From: Capniomyces stellatus
Taxonomy: Eukaryota > Kickxellomycota > Harpellomycetes > Harpellales > Legeriomycetaceae
Direction: 5' to 3'
Length of the DNA stretch: 64,000 bases
Assembly (NCBI GenBank): GCA_001661515.1
Contig: LUVW01000008.1
Location: 191,232-255,231 of the forward strand
The position numbers and the translations under genes were made by a program. The notes beneath the pieces are model-generated. The model searched no databases and was not told the DNA's origin. It was given only the letters and a program-made list of their open reading frames with translations. Below, in pieces: positions 47,825-59,967 of this stretch (its first letter is position 1; every line of letters begins with the position of its first letter).

Positions 47825-50800
47825 TTTATGATATTATGGATTTTCCTTCTTTTTTTTCAGCTCCCCCTTCCCAATTTTATGCACCCGTCTTCTACCTGTT
47901 CCGTTTAACGCGTGTTATTTTGTGTCTTGTTTCACTTTGTTTTTGTGATTTATTTATTTAACAATTTAAAATTCAAAGTGCTAACTTTTAAATTCTCTAA
48001 CTCTAGTATGTCATCAATTACCTTTTTTTTCTTCCCGCTTAACCTTGAAACTTTTCCTAGATAATTTCAGCACCAATATTCCTATTAAGCCCGACAGTAA
48101 TTTTAATTTGCATTAACTAACTCACATTTTTTTTTCATCCGGTTTCTAATATAAGCCAGTGCCCTTTTTCTTCGTTTTTTTTTCTTTTTTATCAATTTTT
48201 TGCACCAATTTCCTCCTTTTTTTCTGTTCACTTGATCTTACTATCTGTGTCAAACTGTTAAAAGCGTTCAAAAACTACAGACTATAAACCAAATCAAGCT
48301 ATTCGAAATACGGTTTAGCCCCTCAACGTACTGTACATGTAACTTTACTACACGTCGAACTACGAACAAGCTGTACTGTTTTTATCTCCCAGTCTTTGTC
48401 TTAGCTTCCAATATGCCATATGCCACAACTGTACCATGCGATTTTTTTCTTCAAGCAGACATAAAAATCCCAAAACTTTGGATTTAAGTATTTTCAACGA
48501 GCTACCTAGCTGAAATACGATGTCTGTGCTCACCAAGCATAATACCTGCCACTAATACAACAATATATTTTTTGCATATTGGTTGGCTTTGAAATGCAAG
48601 CTATAAGGCTTCAGAATCAGTCTTTTAAGAACCAGTCAAATGTGCTGACTTTTAAAGAACATCAGGCCCATCTAGCCAAACCAGGACTACAGGTTATTTT
48701 ACACAAATGACTTCATTTAGCATTGGTATTTGATGTTTTATATTTTTATCACAATTAGCTTGACTCGGTATCACTATAAGATCATTATAAGACTTCATTA
48801 TTTGGCTACCATTGCTCCTAATTAAGGCATCTTTGTCTAGACGCTTCGTTCTAGGCAGTGACATCTATCAATTTTTGATCCAAACCTCACTCGAACTTTC
48901 TTTTACCTGGTCTTGTTGATATCAGTTTTTTAGGCTACTATTAATGGTTACAAACTACTACTCGTGCCAACACAACATGGTGAGGATTCATGACTTGACA
49001 CATTATTTAACCCATTTAAAGGCTAAATGTATACAAGAGTAACTTTTCCTTACTGATTACTTTTAGAGACCATTGTTACGGCATTCGTAGTCCATTTGGC
49101 CAACCACTTATCTTTCTTCCATCAAAATCATCCCACCTTCCCTATTCGGTTATTGTGTTATACCAAAACCAAACTAGTTTGAATAACAGTTGGAAAAAAA
49201 AACACAAGTTCGAAAAATATATAAAAAAAGCCAACTGAGCAAACAGAGAAGTTGCTAATTGTAAACTACGTAGTTTATACTACATGAACTGAATAGCACC
49301 TCTTTTTTTTCTTCTTTTTTTTTTGTGAATACAAGTGATGTGACCTTTTCATTAACACAAAGTAGTTTGATTTGCATTAATTTCTCATTTCCCAGACTAG
49401 AAACACAATTCAATTACGCACTTTGGGTACACACTAGTAATTGGAAGTGATTTTTGCGTACTTTAAACCGAAAATATCTATTCTATGTTTGTATTCAGTT
49501 CAAAGATTTAATTAAGCTGCTTTGGTATTTATTTATTTTTCCTATTTCAATTTACACTGGCCATTTAGAGAATAAAAAGTCCCAACTCAGGAAGGCAGAT
49601 TTAAAAAAGTCTCGAGTATTTTATTTGCATCAACTGCAAGAAATCAATATACAAATCGCTATTTCAGTGACACTCGAGGAGGGGGCACCATACTTGGCTT
49701 AAATCAAACTGGATGGGGTGATTTGGGTATATTCACTAAATGAATTCAAATATATATATGTATTTGCTTTATTTCAGCAACAAATAAATAAATAAACAAG
49801 TCCTTAACTTTAGCGTGTTCTAGCCTTTTTTTTAATGTTTAAAATACTCAAGTCGGCGTTTCAATTTGTTTAACTTGGAAAGGAGGGGGAAATTGTGCAA
49901 TATGTGTTTAGTCAGACAGCAAAAAAGATATTCAGAATCTGCTAATACCAAACATTCTCAGAAGCAATACCTCTTGGCCACTGGATGTGATGAAAATTTA
50001 AATTGCCAAACGGTTGAACTCAACTTTATTGCGTCCGTCCTGATTTTCTATTTTCTGTTTTGTTTATTTTTATTGAAATTGATGATTTTCTATTTTGGTT
50101 GACGTAAAAAAAATCGAAAGAAAAAAAAGTAACACATTAAAATAAGACAAAATAATCGTTACGCAACCTCAAGTGTTGTGACCAAATTCGAGTTCCAAAT
50201 TGGAAAACCGTGTTGCTCAAAAATGTCATATCAAAAGTTACAGTTGTTACATTTGTGCGTTTAGTTTAACAGCAAATAGATTGTTGAATGGGACTTTGCT
50301 TTAAAACTGGCTAAATTAATTACAGAAAGGACTAAATGACTTTCGAGTTCAGTTGGCTACAAACTAAAAGAAGCCTAAAGAGTTACCGATTATTATCGAT
50401 AAAGTCTAATAAGTGACCAAATCACCAAGTCTGAAAGTAGTATTTACTGAGATTTGGTAAAACTAAAAGAAGTAAAAAAAAAAAGCGCGATTTTTTTTAC
50501 TTTTTTAATAAAACCATATATTTTAAACACAGCCAACGCATAGAGTTAACAAATAGCCAGAATTCTACAACCCATCAATATAACACACGCTATCGAGTTT
50601 TATCGCTTTCGCCATAACCAGTTGTCCTATTGCTTTAGTTCTAGAGCCGTGTAAGCAGATCAGTTTCAGCGAAGCCAGTTTTGATGCTTTGTAGCGTAAA
50701 CTTTGTAGTATAAAATCAATTGGCTTGGGAAATAAAGCGAGAAATTTTTTAACCCCCCCCCCTCTCCACCACTAATATGTCTGTGTTAAATTAAGATAAA

Positions 50801-51161
50801 TTTGATAGTTGAGCTAAATAAAAGTTAGCTCTAAATACAACCTAATTTATGAATAAAATAATGATAAGCTCGCAACAAAAAAAAAACAACGAACAAATCA
50901 AATAATAAAAACCAGTGGGTGAATCATAGTCAATCTTATTTACTTTTGCTTAAGCAGTCCAATTAAAATTCAATGGCATTTAAACATTTGAATCAAAACC
51001 CAACTATGCAAAAAAATAATTGAAGTTCTATTTCATGTATAAAAAAAAGTGACCGATTTTCAATCGAAAATGTATAAAAACTAAACTAGCCTAAGAAAAA
51101 AAAAGCCGAAAGTCCTGCTTACCCAATCAATATACACTCAATAACCGAAATAACAACAAAA
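47825..51161. other. Gene-free stretch, 3.3 kb
   Basis: AT-rich divergent interval between the DCAF7-like gene and the iron transporter. Only short ORFs without recognisable family (for example 49454-49702, 49866-50102 plus). No RNA gene was seen. Confidence 0.5.
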
Positions 51162-52167
51162 ATGAATAATGAAAACACACCACTTGTCCAGGGATCAACT
51201 TTAGTTGAGGGCAACGCTGCGTATGAGATATTCAGTGCACCGGTGTTGGTAAATCAGTCTCATCCACAACATGACGAACAACACATGCTAAACACCGAGG
51301 TGCTACGTGATGCTATCATTGGTCTTGCAGATGGCCTCACTGTTCCATTTGCTTTAGCCGCAGGCTTATCCAGCCTTGAGAGTAACAAAATTGTAGTCAT
51401 TGCTGGATTTGCTGGTGAGCTTACTTTTAATCAATTTAAATAATAATATGCAGCAAATGAAGAAGAAAAAAAAACTAAATCATAAAATATTTTTTTCACA
51501 CGTTAAATTCTGAACACAATAGAACTAATAGCTGGTTGTATAAGTATGGGTCTTGGTGGGTATCTGGCGAGCAAATCAGAAATCGAGCATTATGATGCGG
51601 AGAGAGAAAGGGAAGAGTATGAAGTTATACACTACCCAGACGCCGAGGAACAGGAGATTATAGATATCTTTGAGCCATATGGCCTAAACTATGACGAGAT
51701 TGCTCCTATACTGTCCAAGCTGAAACAAAATCCTGATAAATTTGTTGAATTTATGATGAAATTCGAGCTTAATTTGGAAAGGCCTAACAAATGGCGCTCA
51801 ACGGTACAGAACAAAGATATGCATGTTTTAGAACAAAGATATATTTGGAAGTGGTGTTTGGAATCCATTGCTAATCGTTTTGATATTACCAAATCAACTT
51901 TTGTACAAGTAGATATCCGCAATAACTATAGGGTCGTCTTATTTCATAGGCGGCCTTATACCCTTGGCACCATATGTTTTTATTGAAAACACATTCCACG
52001 GACTTGTTGTTTCTTCAATAATAACACTCATAGCGCTATTCATATTTGGAATTGCTAGGGCTAAGGTTATAGGCCTGTATAAAATCTATAAAAGCGCTTT
52101 TCAAACCATGTTCATTGGAGCCGTCGCGGCTAGTGCGTCTTACCTGCTTGTTTGGTTGACAAGCTAG
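51162..52167 (+). CDS. CCC1/VIT1-family vacuolar iron (manganese) transporter, 262 aa
   Basis: Exports Fe2+/Mn2+ from the cytosol into the vacuole. Exons 51162-51414, 51523-51803 and 51913-52167, phases close at 262 residues. TM1 region: TEVLRDAIIGLADGLTVPFALAAGLSS (conserved Asp at 50 and 57). TM2: AELIAGCISMGLGGYLASKSE. The cytosolic metal-binding helices follow (HYDAEREREEYEVIHYPDAEEQEIIDIFEPYGL), rich in the Glu residues that bind Fe in VIT1. The intron at 51804-51912 is open throughout; splicing it restores KWRSTISAITIGSSYFIGGLIPLAPYVF, the typical TM3 (SA-T-G..Y-GGLIPL-PY). Two more TMs (GLVVSSIITLIALFIFGIARAKV, TMFIGAVAASASYLLVWL) complete the five-helix fold. No vacuolar sorting motif is claimed. 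Confidence 0.93.
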
Positions 52168-52693
52168 CTAATGTCTTTGCAGCTTGTCGGATATACGCAA
52201 GTATTACGAATCACAGTGAACTAACCATAGCCCGGTGCTAGCTTTAAAGGATCATAGTATATGGATATTCTGTTACTATGAAACTACGTACTGGAAAAAT
52301 AAGCAAAATAATAACACATACCGGAATAGACACACTTTAAGTTCACTAGGATATGACACCAAAATATCAACTCACCAATTACATTGATTATTTAAATTTT
52401 ATAATAATCATCTATTTTCTCAATTGTTTTAATATATATATATATATATACTTCTACATTTTTGCAAGCGCAATATCGTAATGTATCACACAACCTAGAA
52501 AGTAAACGAGTACATGGCATGGTCCTTTGCACCAAGACCAATGAATGCAATTTAGCTAGCTACTTTATACCTTTCGAGCTACCCGGCTCAAATGCATGTT
52601 TCTGATATCACAGACTGTAGTATCCTTAGAAATCTAAACTTCATTGCAGCGAAGGAAAGCAAAAAAAAAAAAAAAAAAAAAAANNNNNNNNNN

Positions 52694-52726
<33 letters not shown>

Positions 52727-52759
52727 CTAGTATTTAATGACAAAAATGAAGTTAATCAA
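52168..52759. other. Intergenic spacer with poly(A) and a 10-N gap
   Basis: An AT dinucleotide run lies near 52431-52450. A long poly(A) is interrupted by 10 N at 52684-52693. No gene. Confidence 0.6.
52684..52693. other. 10-N gap inside a poly(A) run
   Basis: N block flanked on both sides by A homopolymers (about 52662-52724), so the run length is unresolved. Confidence 0.9.
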
Positions 52760-52830
52760 GGTCGTGCCGAGAATCGAACTCGGATCGCAAGATTCAGAGT
52801 CTTAAGTGCTAACCATTACACCACACAACC
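52760..52830 (-). tRNA. tRNA-Gln (anticodon CTG)
   Basis: 71-nt intronless cloverleaf. The acceptor stem pairs GGTTGTG with CACGACC (one G-T pair). The D arm is closed by GTG/CAC and contains the AATGGTTAG loop. The anticodon stem TAAGA/TCTTG encloses loop CTCTGAA, with anticodon CTG reading CAG. A 4-nt variable loop follows. The T arm CCGAG/CTCGG has loop TTCGATT. Internal A and B box sequences are intact. Downstream on the minus strand lies the long T run (poly(A) on plus), which could end Pol III transcription. No CCA is encoded, as expected in a eukaryote. Confidence 0.95.
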
Positions 52831-53776
52831 ACATTTTTGTAAGATTTTTAATCATCTATCTACTATTTGCGTTTTGGACTGTTTATTAATATAAAATGTA
52901 CTACTTATAAAATAAAAGACAAGGTTCGATCCGATGTCATAAAAGAAACTATTTAAATAAAACTAACGACTAAATAATTAAATAAAAATATGAATAACTA
53001 ATAATTAATATTAAAATAATAGAATTATAATAAATGAAAGAAATGCTATAGTTATTAGGCAATGCTATGTAAAAACCCGTGGGCGAAAACCATATGCATT
53101 GATTAATAACTATTGTATTTTTATGTTGTATTTATATACAACATTTTTGTCGTGTAATTACAAATTATTAGACTGATTAGTTTTTTCCAAGTGGTTTTAT
53201 AATTAGTCTGATATACAAGCATTATCCATTTATCCATTTATTCAGTAATAAAGGTATGAGATTCGACTCAAAGGCTGTGAATCTTCTTAGTTTAACTTGG
53301 CAATAATAGTATATAAAACATTGGGTACATGCGTTCTCGAGTTATAGAGTAATTAGACTAGCAATCAACATAACTATATGAAGGTGATACTTTAAGTCGG
53401 AAATTCAAACTACAATTTTTGCTGTGATTTTTTAAACCATATAATATTTCTTGAATATAAGCACAAGATTATTTACTGCAATTATATGACTGTCATGTTA
53501 AAATTATTATTGAAAACTGGACCAGGTACTATTTATTTATTTTGACTATGCGGTTTATTGGCAACAGAATCGACACAACATATCATACAATATTGTGGAC
53601 CAGTTATGCGAATTTAAAAAAAATATCAAAGATGCAGGAAGCAAAAAACAAGTTCCCTCCAATATCAAAAATATACAACTCCCTAGGTGCTTCTGGGTAA
53701 CACCTGATTGAATAAATTTCAAAAGCTAGTATTTAAAACATAACATATAAATAAATCTAGCAAGGGGAATATAAGG
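52831..53776. other. Intergenic spacer
   Basis: AT-rich, no ORF of note, between the tRNA and the 3' end of the palmitoyltransferase gene. Confidence 0.5.
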
Positions 53777-54934
53777 TCAGTCGATATGAGAGGAAATCGT
53801 TTTGGGAAAATATGTTCCATCTCCTAGACTATATATACCAGCATCAAACACTTTAGCATCATTGAAAGAAATAAAAAACAAGTAAAGGGCCAAAAAAAAA
53901 AAGATGGCTATCCAAGATACCAACAACTTACGATGAAAATGTTGGTAAAAACCAGTGATACCAAACAGGCCCAAAAACTTGACGTAGATTCTCTCTATTG
54001 GCAACATTTGATATTTTATTTGCACAACAAAGTGGGATTAATATTTAAAGTTGAAAAATTGCATTATGTATATATATTTCCAATAAAAAAAACTAGCACA
54101 AGTTATATTGTAGGTCGGTAGTAATCTGGTTTTTACCTGAAACCGATGTCGTACACATTGGCCAATGCAGGGTTCTGTAACGATCTTAAATTTCTTAGAC
54201 ACGAAGGTTTCATGCTTCTGTCAATAGACTCTATAGTCGTCATATTCAACAATACTAGGTATATGTTGTAAAGAGCAAACCCAGTTAGAGTCAAGAACAT
54301 GTTTAGCGAAGCAAAGAATCCAAAAATGAGTATTGGGAAATTATAGTCAGCTTCCACCTATGAAACATATTTAAAAAAGTTTATAGATGTATACGTGCAC
54401 ATGTGTCTGTACTTGGTAATGAATGTGTTGGGCTAAAGTAGATTTGGTCGATTTGTATACCATTGGGTTGTTATATATCTCAACAAACTTCAGCACGACT
54501 GTGATTAATACCACAAAAGGGATAGCAGCAGCCCACATTAAAAACACAATAAACGCCTTTTGATTTCTAAACCCAATGCAATTGTTCAGCCTATATGTAA
54601 AATATACCATTGACGATTTAGAATCATTATACAAACGATTGGAGGTTGATAAAGTAGTGTACTTACCAGGGACAATGGCTATAGCGTGGCAAATTTACCA
54701 GTTGGTTGATTTCCCATATTTGTACATGCGCGTATAATTATATTGTTAGTGCTTTAAATTAAAACGTTTTTTTTCTTCATGGAATTATTGTTTGAAAGTG
54801 TATGTATTTGCAATTTTTGATTTACTTACTGATCCATCTTTAAAACACACCTAATTCATTTATCAAAGTTACGGTCATTAGATGAAACCATCAATATATT
54901 TATATATATATTTTCATGTGTAAGTGTACGTGTA

Positions 54935-54965
<31 letters not shown>

Positions 54966-55770
54966 GTTTATGTGTATGTATATGTGTGTATATTCAGGCG
55001 TATACTGGTGTAAAATTATAGTACCTATCACAGATACTACAATGGTGAGTTCTCTCATGTTTTATCGTATTACACTTTGAGCACACGTATACTACCGATG
55101 CATTAACAGGTATACCCGGCCCAAATTCATTCGCTTCAATACCCTGACAGTCTGCATTTCCACGAATCTCACCAACAACCGGTATAAGCGAGGAAATCTG
55201 CGACTCTTCGTCATTTCCAATAAAATTGCTGTTCGGGTAAACTTCATTTTCGCTGGGGATAAATTCTGTAACGTTACTTTCGTTCTATTTATATTTATGA
55301 ATCAACATTAGTTTGTTTTTTTTTGTTTTTTTTCGCAGAAAAGTAGGGTAATAAGAATTTAATTTTCTCTTTGATCTCGATTTCAACCAAGTTTTACATA
55401 CCACCCTGCTTGTAGAATATCCTGGACTACTTTTGATGCACACTGTGTAGCTCCATAGCATCATAAAATGTGCAAGATAGTAAAAAAAGACAACCGTGAT
55501 CCCTTTAAATTTTGTTTAAAGTAGTTGTGTTTAATTGGGAGTCGAGTACAATTTGCTTGAAATTCCATCTCCAAAAGTAAAAATAAAGCGATGGATTCAA
55601 GGAGTTTAATTCAGTTATTATATCTGAGGGATTTTACCTTTCAAGTGACTCTTCTTGAGTAAAGGGTTGATGATATTTGAAATGTACAGATACTGCTCGC
55701 CTAACAGAATAATAACGAAGGTGAGTGGTGGGAGTATCTTCAGCAGCATTTTGGGGTTGAAGTCTGACAT
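53777..55770 (-). CDS. DHHC palmitoyltransferase, nine exons, 346 aa
   Basis: Protein S-acyltransferase of endomembranes. Exons: 55770-55638, 55502-55402, 55284-55025, 54850-54830 (21 nt), 54678-54667 (12 nt), 54590-54413, 54357-54137, 53994-53932, 53828-53777; 1041 nt, every phase closes. Two N-terminal TMs (about 11-32, 47-67), a long cytosolic loop, then the Cys-rich domain CSKCNTIKHERTHHCSICDRC...DHHCPWLNNCIGFRN (146-185) with catalytic DHHC at 171-174. Two further TMs follow (FIVFLMWAAAIPFVVLITVV and PILIFGFFASLNMFLTLTGFALY). The TTxE motif (TTIE) and the C-terminal FRENLRQVFGPVWYHWFLP segment are both family marks. It resembles Pfa3/ZDHHC2-15-type enzymes, but subfamily and substrates are not fixed. 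The core CVLKMD and HCPW parts come from two microexons; without them the zinc fingers are not completed. Confidence 0.88.
54914..55003. repeat. TGTATG/GT-rich microsatellite in a palmitoyltransferase intron
   Basis: Near-perfect TGTATG hexamers with variants, lying in intron 3 (54851-55024) of the DHHC gene. On the transcribed sense this is a CA-rich (ACACAT) tract directly upstream of the 21-nt microexon. Confidence 0.85.
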
Positions 55771-56874
55771 CGCTCTTTACTTGAATATCGCCCTACTAAT
55801 CAAGCGTGAATTCCTTATTTGAGATGTAACAAACTTATATATAGCTATTGATGGATAGAGGCGAGAAAACTGTTCAAAACATTAATTGGTATATATTCCT
55901 ATTTAATACTCTTTGAAGAGGATTAAACGTGACTATGAAGCGTACAACTTTACTGGAAATTAGTTGTATAACAATTGACCACTTATAATCTATTTTAAAA
56001 CGCTAGAATTATTACTGTTGTTGTTATTTTTAATAGAATTATTGGTTGTTGTGTTGACTCTTGCCAATAAAGCACATAAATAAAATAATAAATAAATATA
56101 CTATTGTACTCTTTGTATTAATTTCAGAGGTTTCCCGACCTACCAAATTCTTTCCCAATTTCTCTGTCAAATTCTATGCCAATTTCTCCTAGTTCTAAAG
56201 CACACTCGCTCCCAGTAGTTTGATACAATTTTACAATAAATCAAATCAATTGTTTGCTCTTGGCTTTTTTAAAAAAGAATTTTTTGTATTTTTATTACCG
56301 AAATTTAATTGTTATTATTTTTTGTAAGACGGTGGAGGAAGTATCCAAGTCATTTTATCTACTGTTATTATTGACGTCATGTAACTATGGCTATTCAATT
56401 TAGAGGAAAGCGTTTTGCACACTATAGCTTTTTGTTTTCATCCTTGACTTTGTTTTCGTTTTCATCCTTGTTTTGACTTTGTTTTTGTTTTCATCTTTGT
56501 TTTGACTTTGTATTTGTTATTTTTTTTCTCATTAAAAGTTGTACACTCTCCAAGACTATTTCCAGATAAAAGCATCACCATTCCAAACCAAGTAGTATCA
56601 AGTACAAACACACAGAAATCATGACGGTCCAACTTGCTATTATTATTTATTGATTTGGTGGTTCGAGTATTTAGATTTGGTAGAATCTTATTTTATTATA
56701 CACAAGTTCCAGAATTAAGATTGAATAGATAAATAATAAAAGAAAACTAATAAAATCTACAACACTTATTATCTATTTATAATATGTAGGCTATATATGG
56801 GATACGTTGATGATGAAACTGCTAATTATTGACTAGCGTCGTTAAACTGAATTTTGATTTTTGGTTGTTCGTAG
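55771..56874. other. Intergenic spacer with T-rich tandem words
   Basis: 1.1 kb between the palmitoyltransferase start and the velvet-gene stop. A TTTTGTTTTCATC(C/T)TTG-TTTTGACTTTG pattern repeats at about 56430-56520. No gene seen. Confidence 0.5.
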
Positions 56875-57997
56875 TTAAGATTTGTAACGGCCTTTATTCC
56901 TTATAGGTATATTCACGCCTTGTTCTGCCAGTGCCTTTGATAATGTTGTTGACTCTGTTTGGGGTTTAATAAAAGACCGATTGTAAGTTTTTTTTGTTTA
57001 CTGTTTTTTTAGAGGCATAACGTAGGTAAGGGTTCTAGCTATACATTGTCAAAAGCAACAAATCAAAATCGATTCAACCACACTTACCACCAACTCCTGG
57101 AAACTCTGAGACTGAAAAAACCTCAAAAACATCCGACACTACAGATGTTATCAGGTTGGATTTTGGATTGTTTTCATCGGAAATGCTATATGTTTTTAAA
57201 TTGAGCATGGTTTAGTAAATTTCGATTATGGTTTATATGCTGGGATAATCGAAGCTAAAAATAGACACTTTTATGAATAAGCAAATCAAAAAGTAATTAT
57301 GGAAATAGAATCATATTCGCGTTTGGAGTAGCATGCTATTGGAATAATTCACATTAAACATTTAAGTATAGGCATTTTTTTTAAAAATAGAAAAAGAAAC
57401 TTCTGTACCTTGGAATAATTACAAGAGAAAATAAAAGCCTATAGACACCTTCTACACTTATGTGAAGATCAGGGAATGCAAAATAGCATCCTTTTTCTGT
57501 ATCTAAACCTTTTACTATATTACAAGAAGACGTCAGTGACCCTAAAAGTACTCTCTCCTCCCTAACAATATCCCGTCCTGTGATTTGATCTAGTTCGTCC
57601 GGTGTTTCAAAATTAACGATGTTATCGACTATTTTCTTGTTGTCGTGGGTTAGTAAGGTGGCATGTATCACTACAGCTTGTAGCACTGGCAGTCTAAACA
57701 TTGGTTAGTTGGTGTAGTTGTTAGTTTCTCTTTTTTGTTGGTTTTTGTTGAAATGCAAGTACTTGGCTTAAACAAGCACGTATAATATGATTTTACTGAA
57801 GTTCGGCAACAAATTATTAATATAAAAGTCGGGTTGTATTATAATTACTCCAAGTTCTGAGAACCATCGGGCATATTAATGTTCAGCCTAATAACAGGTG
57901 GCGGCTCTATAGGTCTGCGATACCGTTCGCCAATCCCCATAACTCGGGCACGTTTAGGTTGTTGGACAATTTCCAACTCAAAATGGGGTTCGTTCAT
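56875..57997 (-). CDS. Velvet-domain regulator, 203 aa
   Basis: Fungal-specific velvet factor (VosA/VelB/VeA family; NF-kB-like DNA-binding fold that couples development and secondary metabolism). Exons 57997-57849, 57693-57409, 57185-57088 and 56954-56875; 612 nt in phase, 203 residues. The N-terminus reads FELEIVQQPKRARVMGIGERYRRPIEPPPVIRL, the classical velvet entry. The core includes AVVIHATLLTHD, LLGSLTSSCNIVKGLD, GCYFAFPDLHISVEGVYRLLFSLVII (about 118-143) and the ending VVSDVFEVFSVSEFPGV-ESTTLSKALAEQGVNIPIR. The protein is essentially only the velvet domain, with no PEST or transactivation extension. Exon 1 starts right after a G/C-rich tract. Subfamily was not decided: no VelB- or VosA-type insert is visible. 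Confidence 0.93.
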
Positions 57998-58002
57998 TGG
58001 TG

Positions 58003-58029
58003 AGGGGAGGGGAGGGGGGGAGGGGAGGG
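58003..58029 (+). promoter_or_regulatory. G-quadruplex-type G-tract cluster upstream of the velvet gene
   Basis: Five consecutive runs of three to seven G separated by single A residues, ending at 58029. The start codon of the velvet gene (minus strand) lies six bases away, so in the mRNA sense this is a C-rich leader. It meets the sequence requirement for an intramolecular G-quadruplex on the plus (template) strand. A function is not shown. Confidence 0.6.
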
Positions 58030-59967
58030 TGTGTATGATTTATATCCCGAAACGGTTTCCTAAACTGCCAGGATGATCAGTTAAGCATAATAACAAGACA
58101 ACTTTTAGTTGAACATTGAGATAGAGTAATTATTTAAGAAAACGTACACACACGCACACATCTACAATAACATAATGGAAAAGCGTGTGCTATAAAGTCA
58201 TCAAGAGGTTTCGCTTTGTCGCTTGGTAGGTTGAGTAGTAAAACGCTTACCTACGATTTAATGTACACTTATATATCGTGTTTGTATATGTTTACGTATA
58301 CGTATATATTGAATACGACACAGTAGGTATATATGTGGTTGTAAGTAAAGCTAATTTTTGTTTTGCTTCTTTCTGTTTTACCTTGTTGTACTTTGTTGAG
58401 CTAGCTGGAGCTAGTTATAACACTAAATCGAAGGTAATGAAAACAAGATATGGGTACTAGAAAAATAAAATGTAAAAAAACGACTAAATAATATCGCGAG
58501 ATATATTTATTATCATATTAAACATAAAGGAGAGATATTTTGTGCGTAATTGATAAATACAAACACAAACTTTTAACCATATTTATAACCAATTTAGACT
58601 TAAAAATATTTTTCAGCGTTTTTGTCTCTAAGAGTAAATTTTAATTTCACCAATTTAATTTTTGAATGTCTATACATTTATATGTTTAAGCGCCTAAACG
58701 CCTAAACGTTTAAACACCTTCGCCTACACTTAATCGCTCAATCACTCGGATGTATTATACATTTAAACGTCTAAACGTCTATGTGTTTATACATTTGTAA
58801 GTTTGTAAATTCATTAATTCTATTCACCAAGCTCATTTAAACAGCAGTAAATCACAGTAATCAATTGCCTTGACAAAACCTCAGCACCACTCCTGCTAGG
58901 TTTAAATTGGCTCCAACACTATGGAGTTTGCTTATGTAATACATTTCGACACCAATATTTAACGGAATTGTTCTTATAAAACTTTTTGTCTCTGATTTTA
59001 TAGGCTAGTGGATGTGCTTTACTCGAGTATGCAAGTATATTAACCAAGCTTATGAGGTGAAAGCCTTCGCAAGGTGTAAAGCAGAATTTGTTGAATAAAA
59101 AAATGGAAAATTTATCAAATTCCGTCTTTAATGGAAGAAATACTGTATGTTTTACACCTGTAGGTTTAAAGATTAGATTTATATTTGTAATCTAAGCATT
59201 ATAGCCAATTAATAAATCAATTTATTAATATGCCAGCATTAGCATTATATAAACCAAATTCTACCGTATTTTTAACTGGAGCCTTTTTTTAATTAATCTC
59301 AATTAAAATTGAAAATATTATATTAAGCGTAGAATATCCGTATATTAAATTACAACAAACTAATAGTTTATATCAACCTGAGTTATTACGCACTCCACTT
59401 ACATAATGGCCTTTACAGCGAATATACTTGACTTTTCACTTCCCTATTACCTTAAGGTCTGACATCTTAGCTAAACATTGGATCTGTTGTTTTAATAGGC
59501 CTAGCTCGGATTAAATTTTCACATAATTATTGGGTAAAGTGCTGATATTTTTATTCAGGAGAATATATATGTTCTTGTACAAGTGTATGTTCCTACAGTG
59601 CCATTTCACTTTATTCTGCTTTCCATTTTCTTCTTTCTTTGTTCTGTTTTTTTTCCCTCTTTTTTCTTTGACCTGCTTTTTGAGGTGAAAAAAAAGCGAA
59701 AGAGAAAAAAATTATATTATCAACCGAGTTTACGTTTTGAAGCGGCATTTATTACTACTGGATCTGTCTATAAATATAATTGATTGCTGATCTTACGTTT
59801 TTAAACTACAATGTAATTGGTGCTAAATATGTACATTAGACATAAATTGAATTGGATGCTCCATGTCTTGCTTTTATTCTCAAAACTCAAAATTGGCAAA
59901 TGTTATTCAAGAGAGTAAACGATGTTAGTGCAAAAAACAAACCATTCTAAATTTGAGTCGGTGCTGT
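58030..59967. other. Gene-free stretch
   Basis: AT-rich DNA upstream of the velvet gene and before the large hexamer array. Short repeats of CGCCTAAACG/CGTTTAAACA type occur at about 58685-58800. No supported ORF or RNA gene. Confidence 0.5.

Noticed and set aside
51804..51912. Open reading frame continuing through the second intron of the iron transporter
   Set aside because: Reading through gives an unrelated sequence and loses the conserved TM3; the GT...AG splice restores the family motif in phase.
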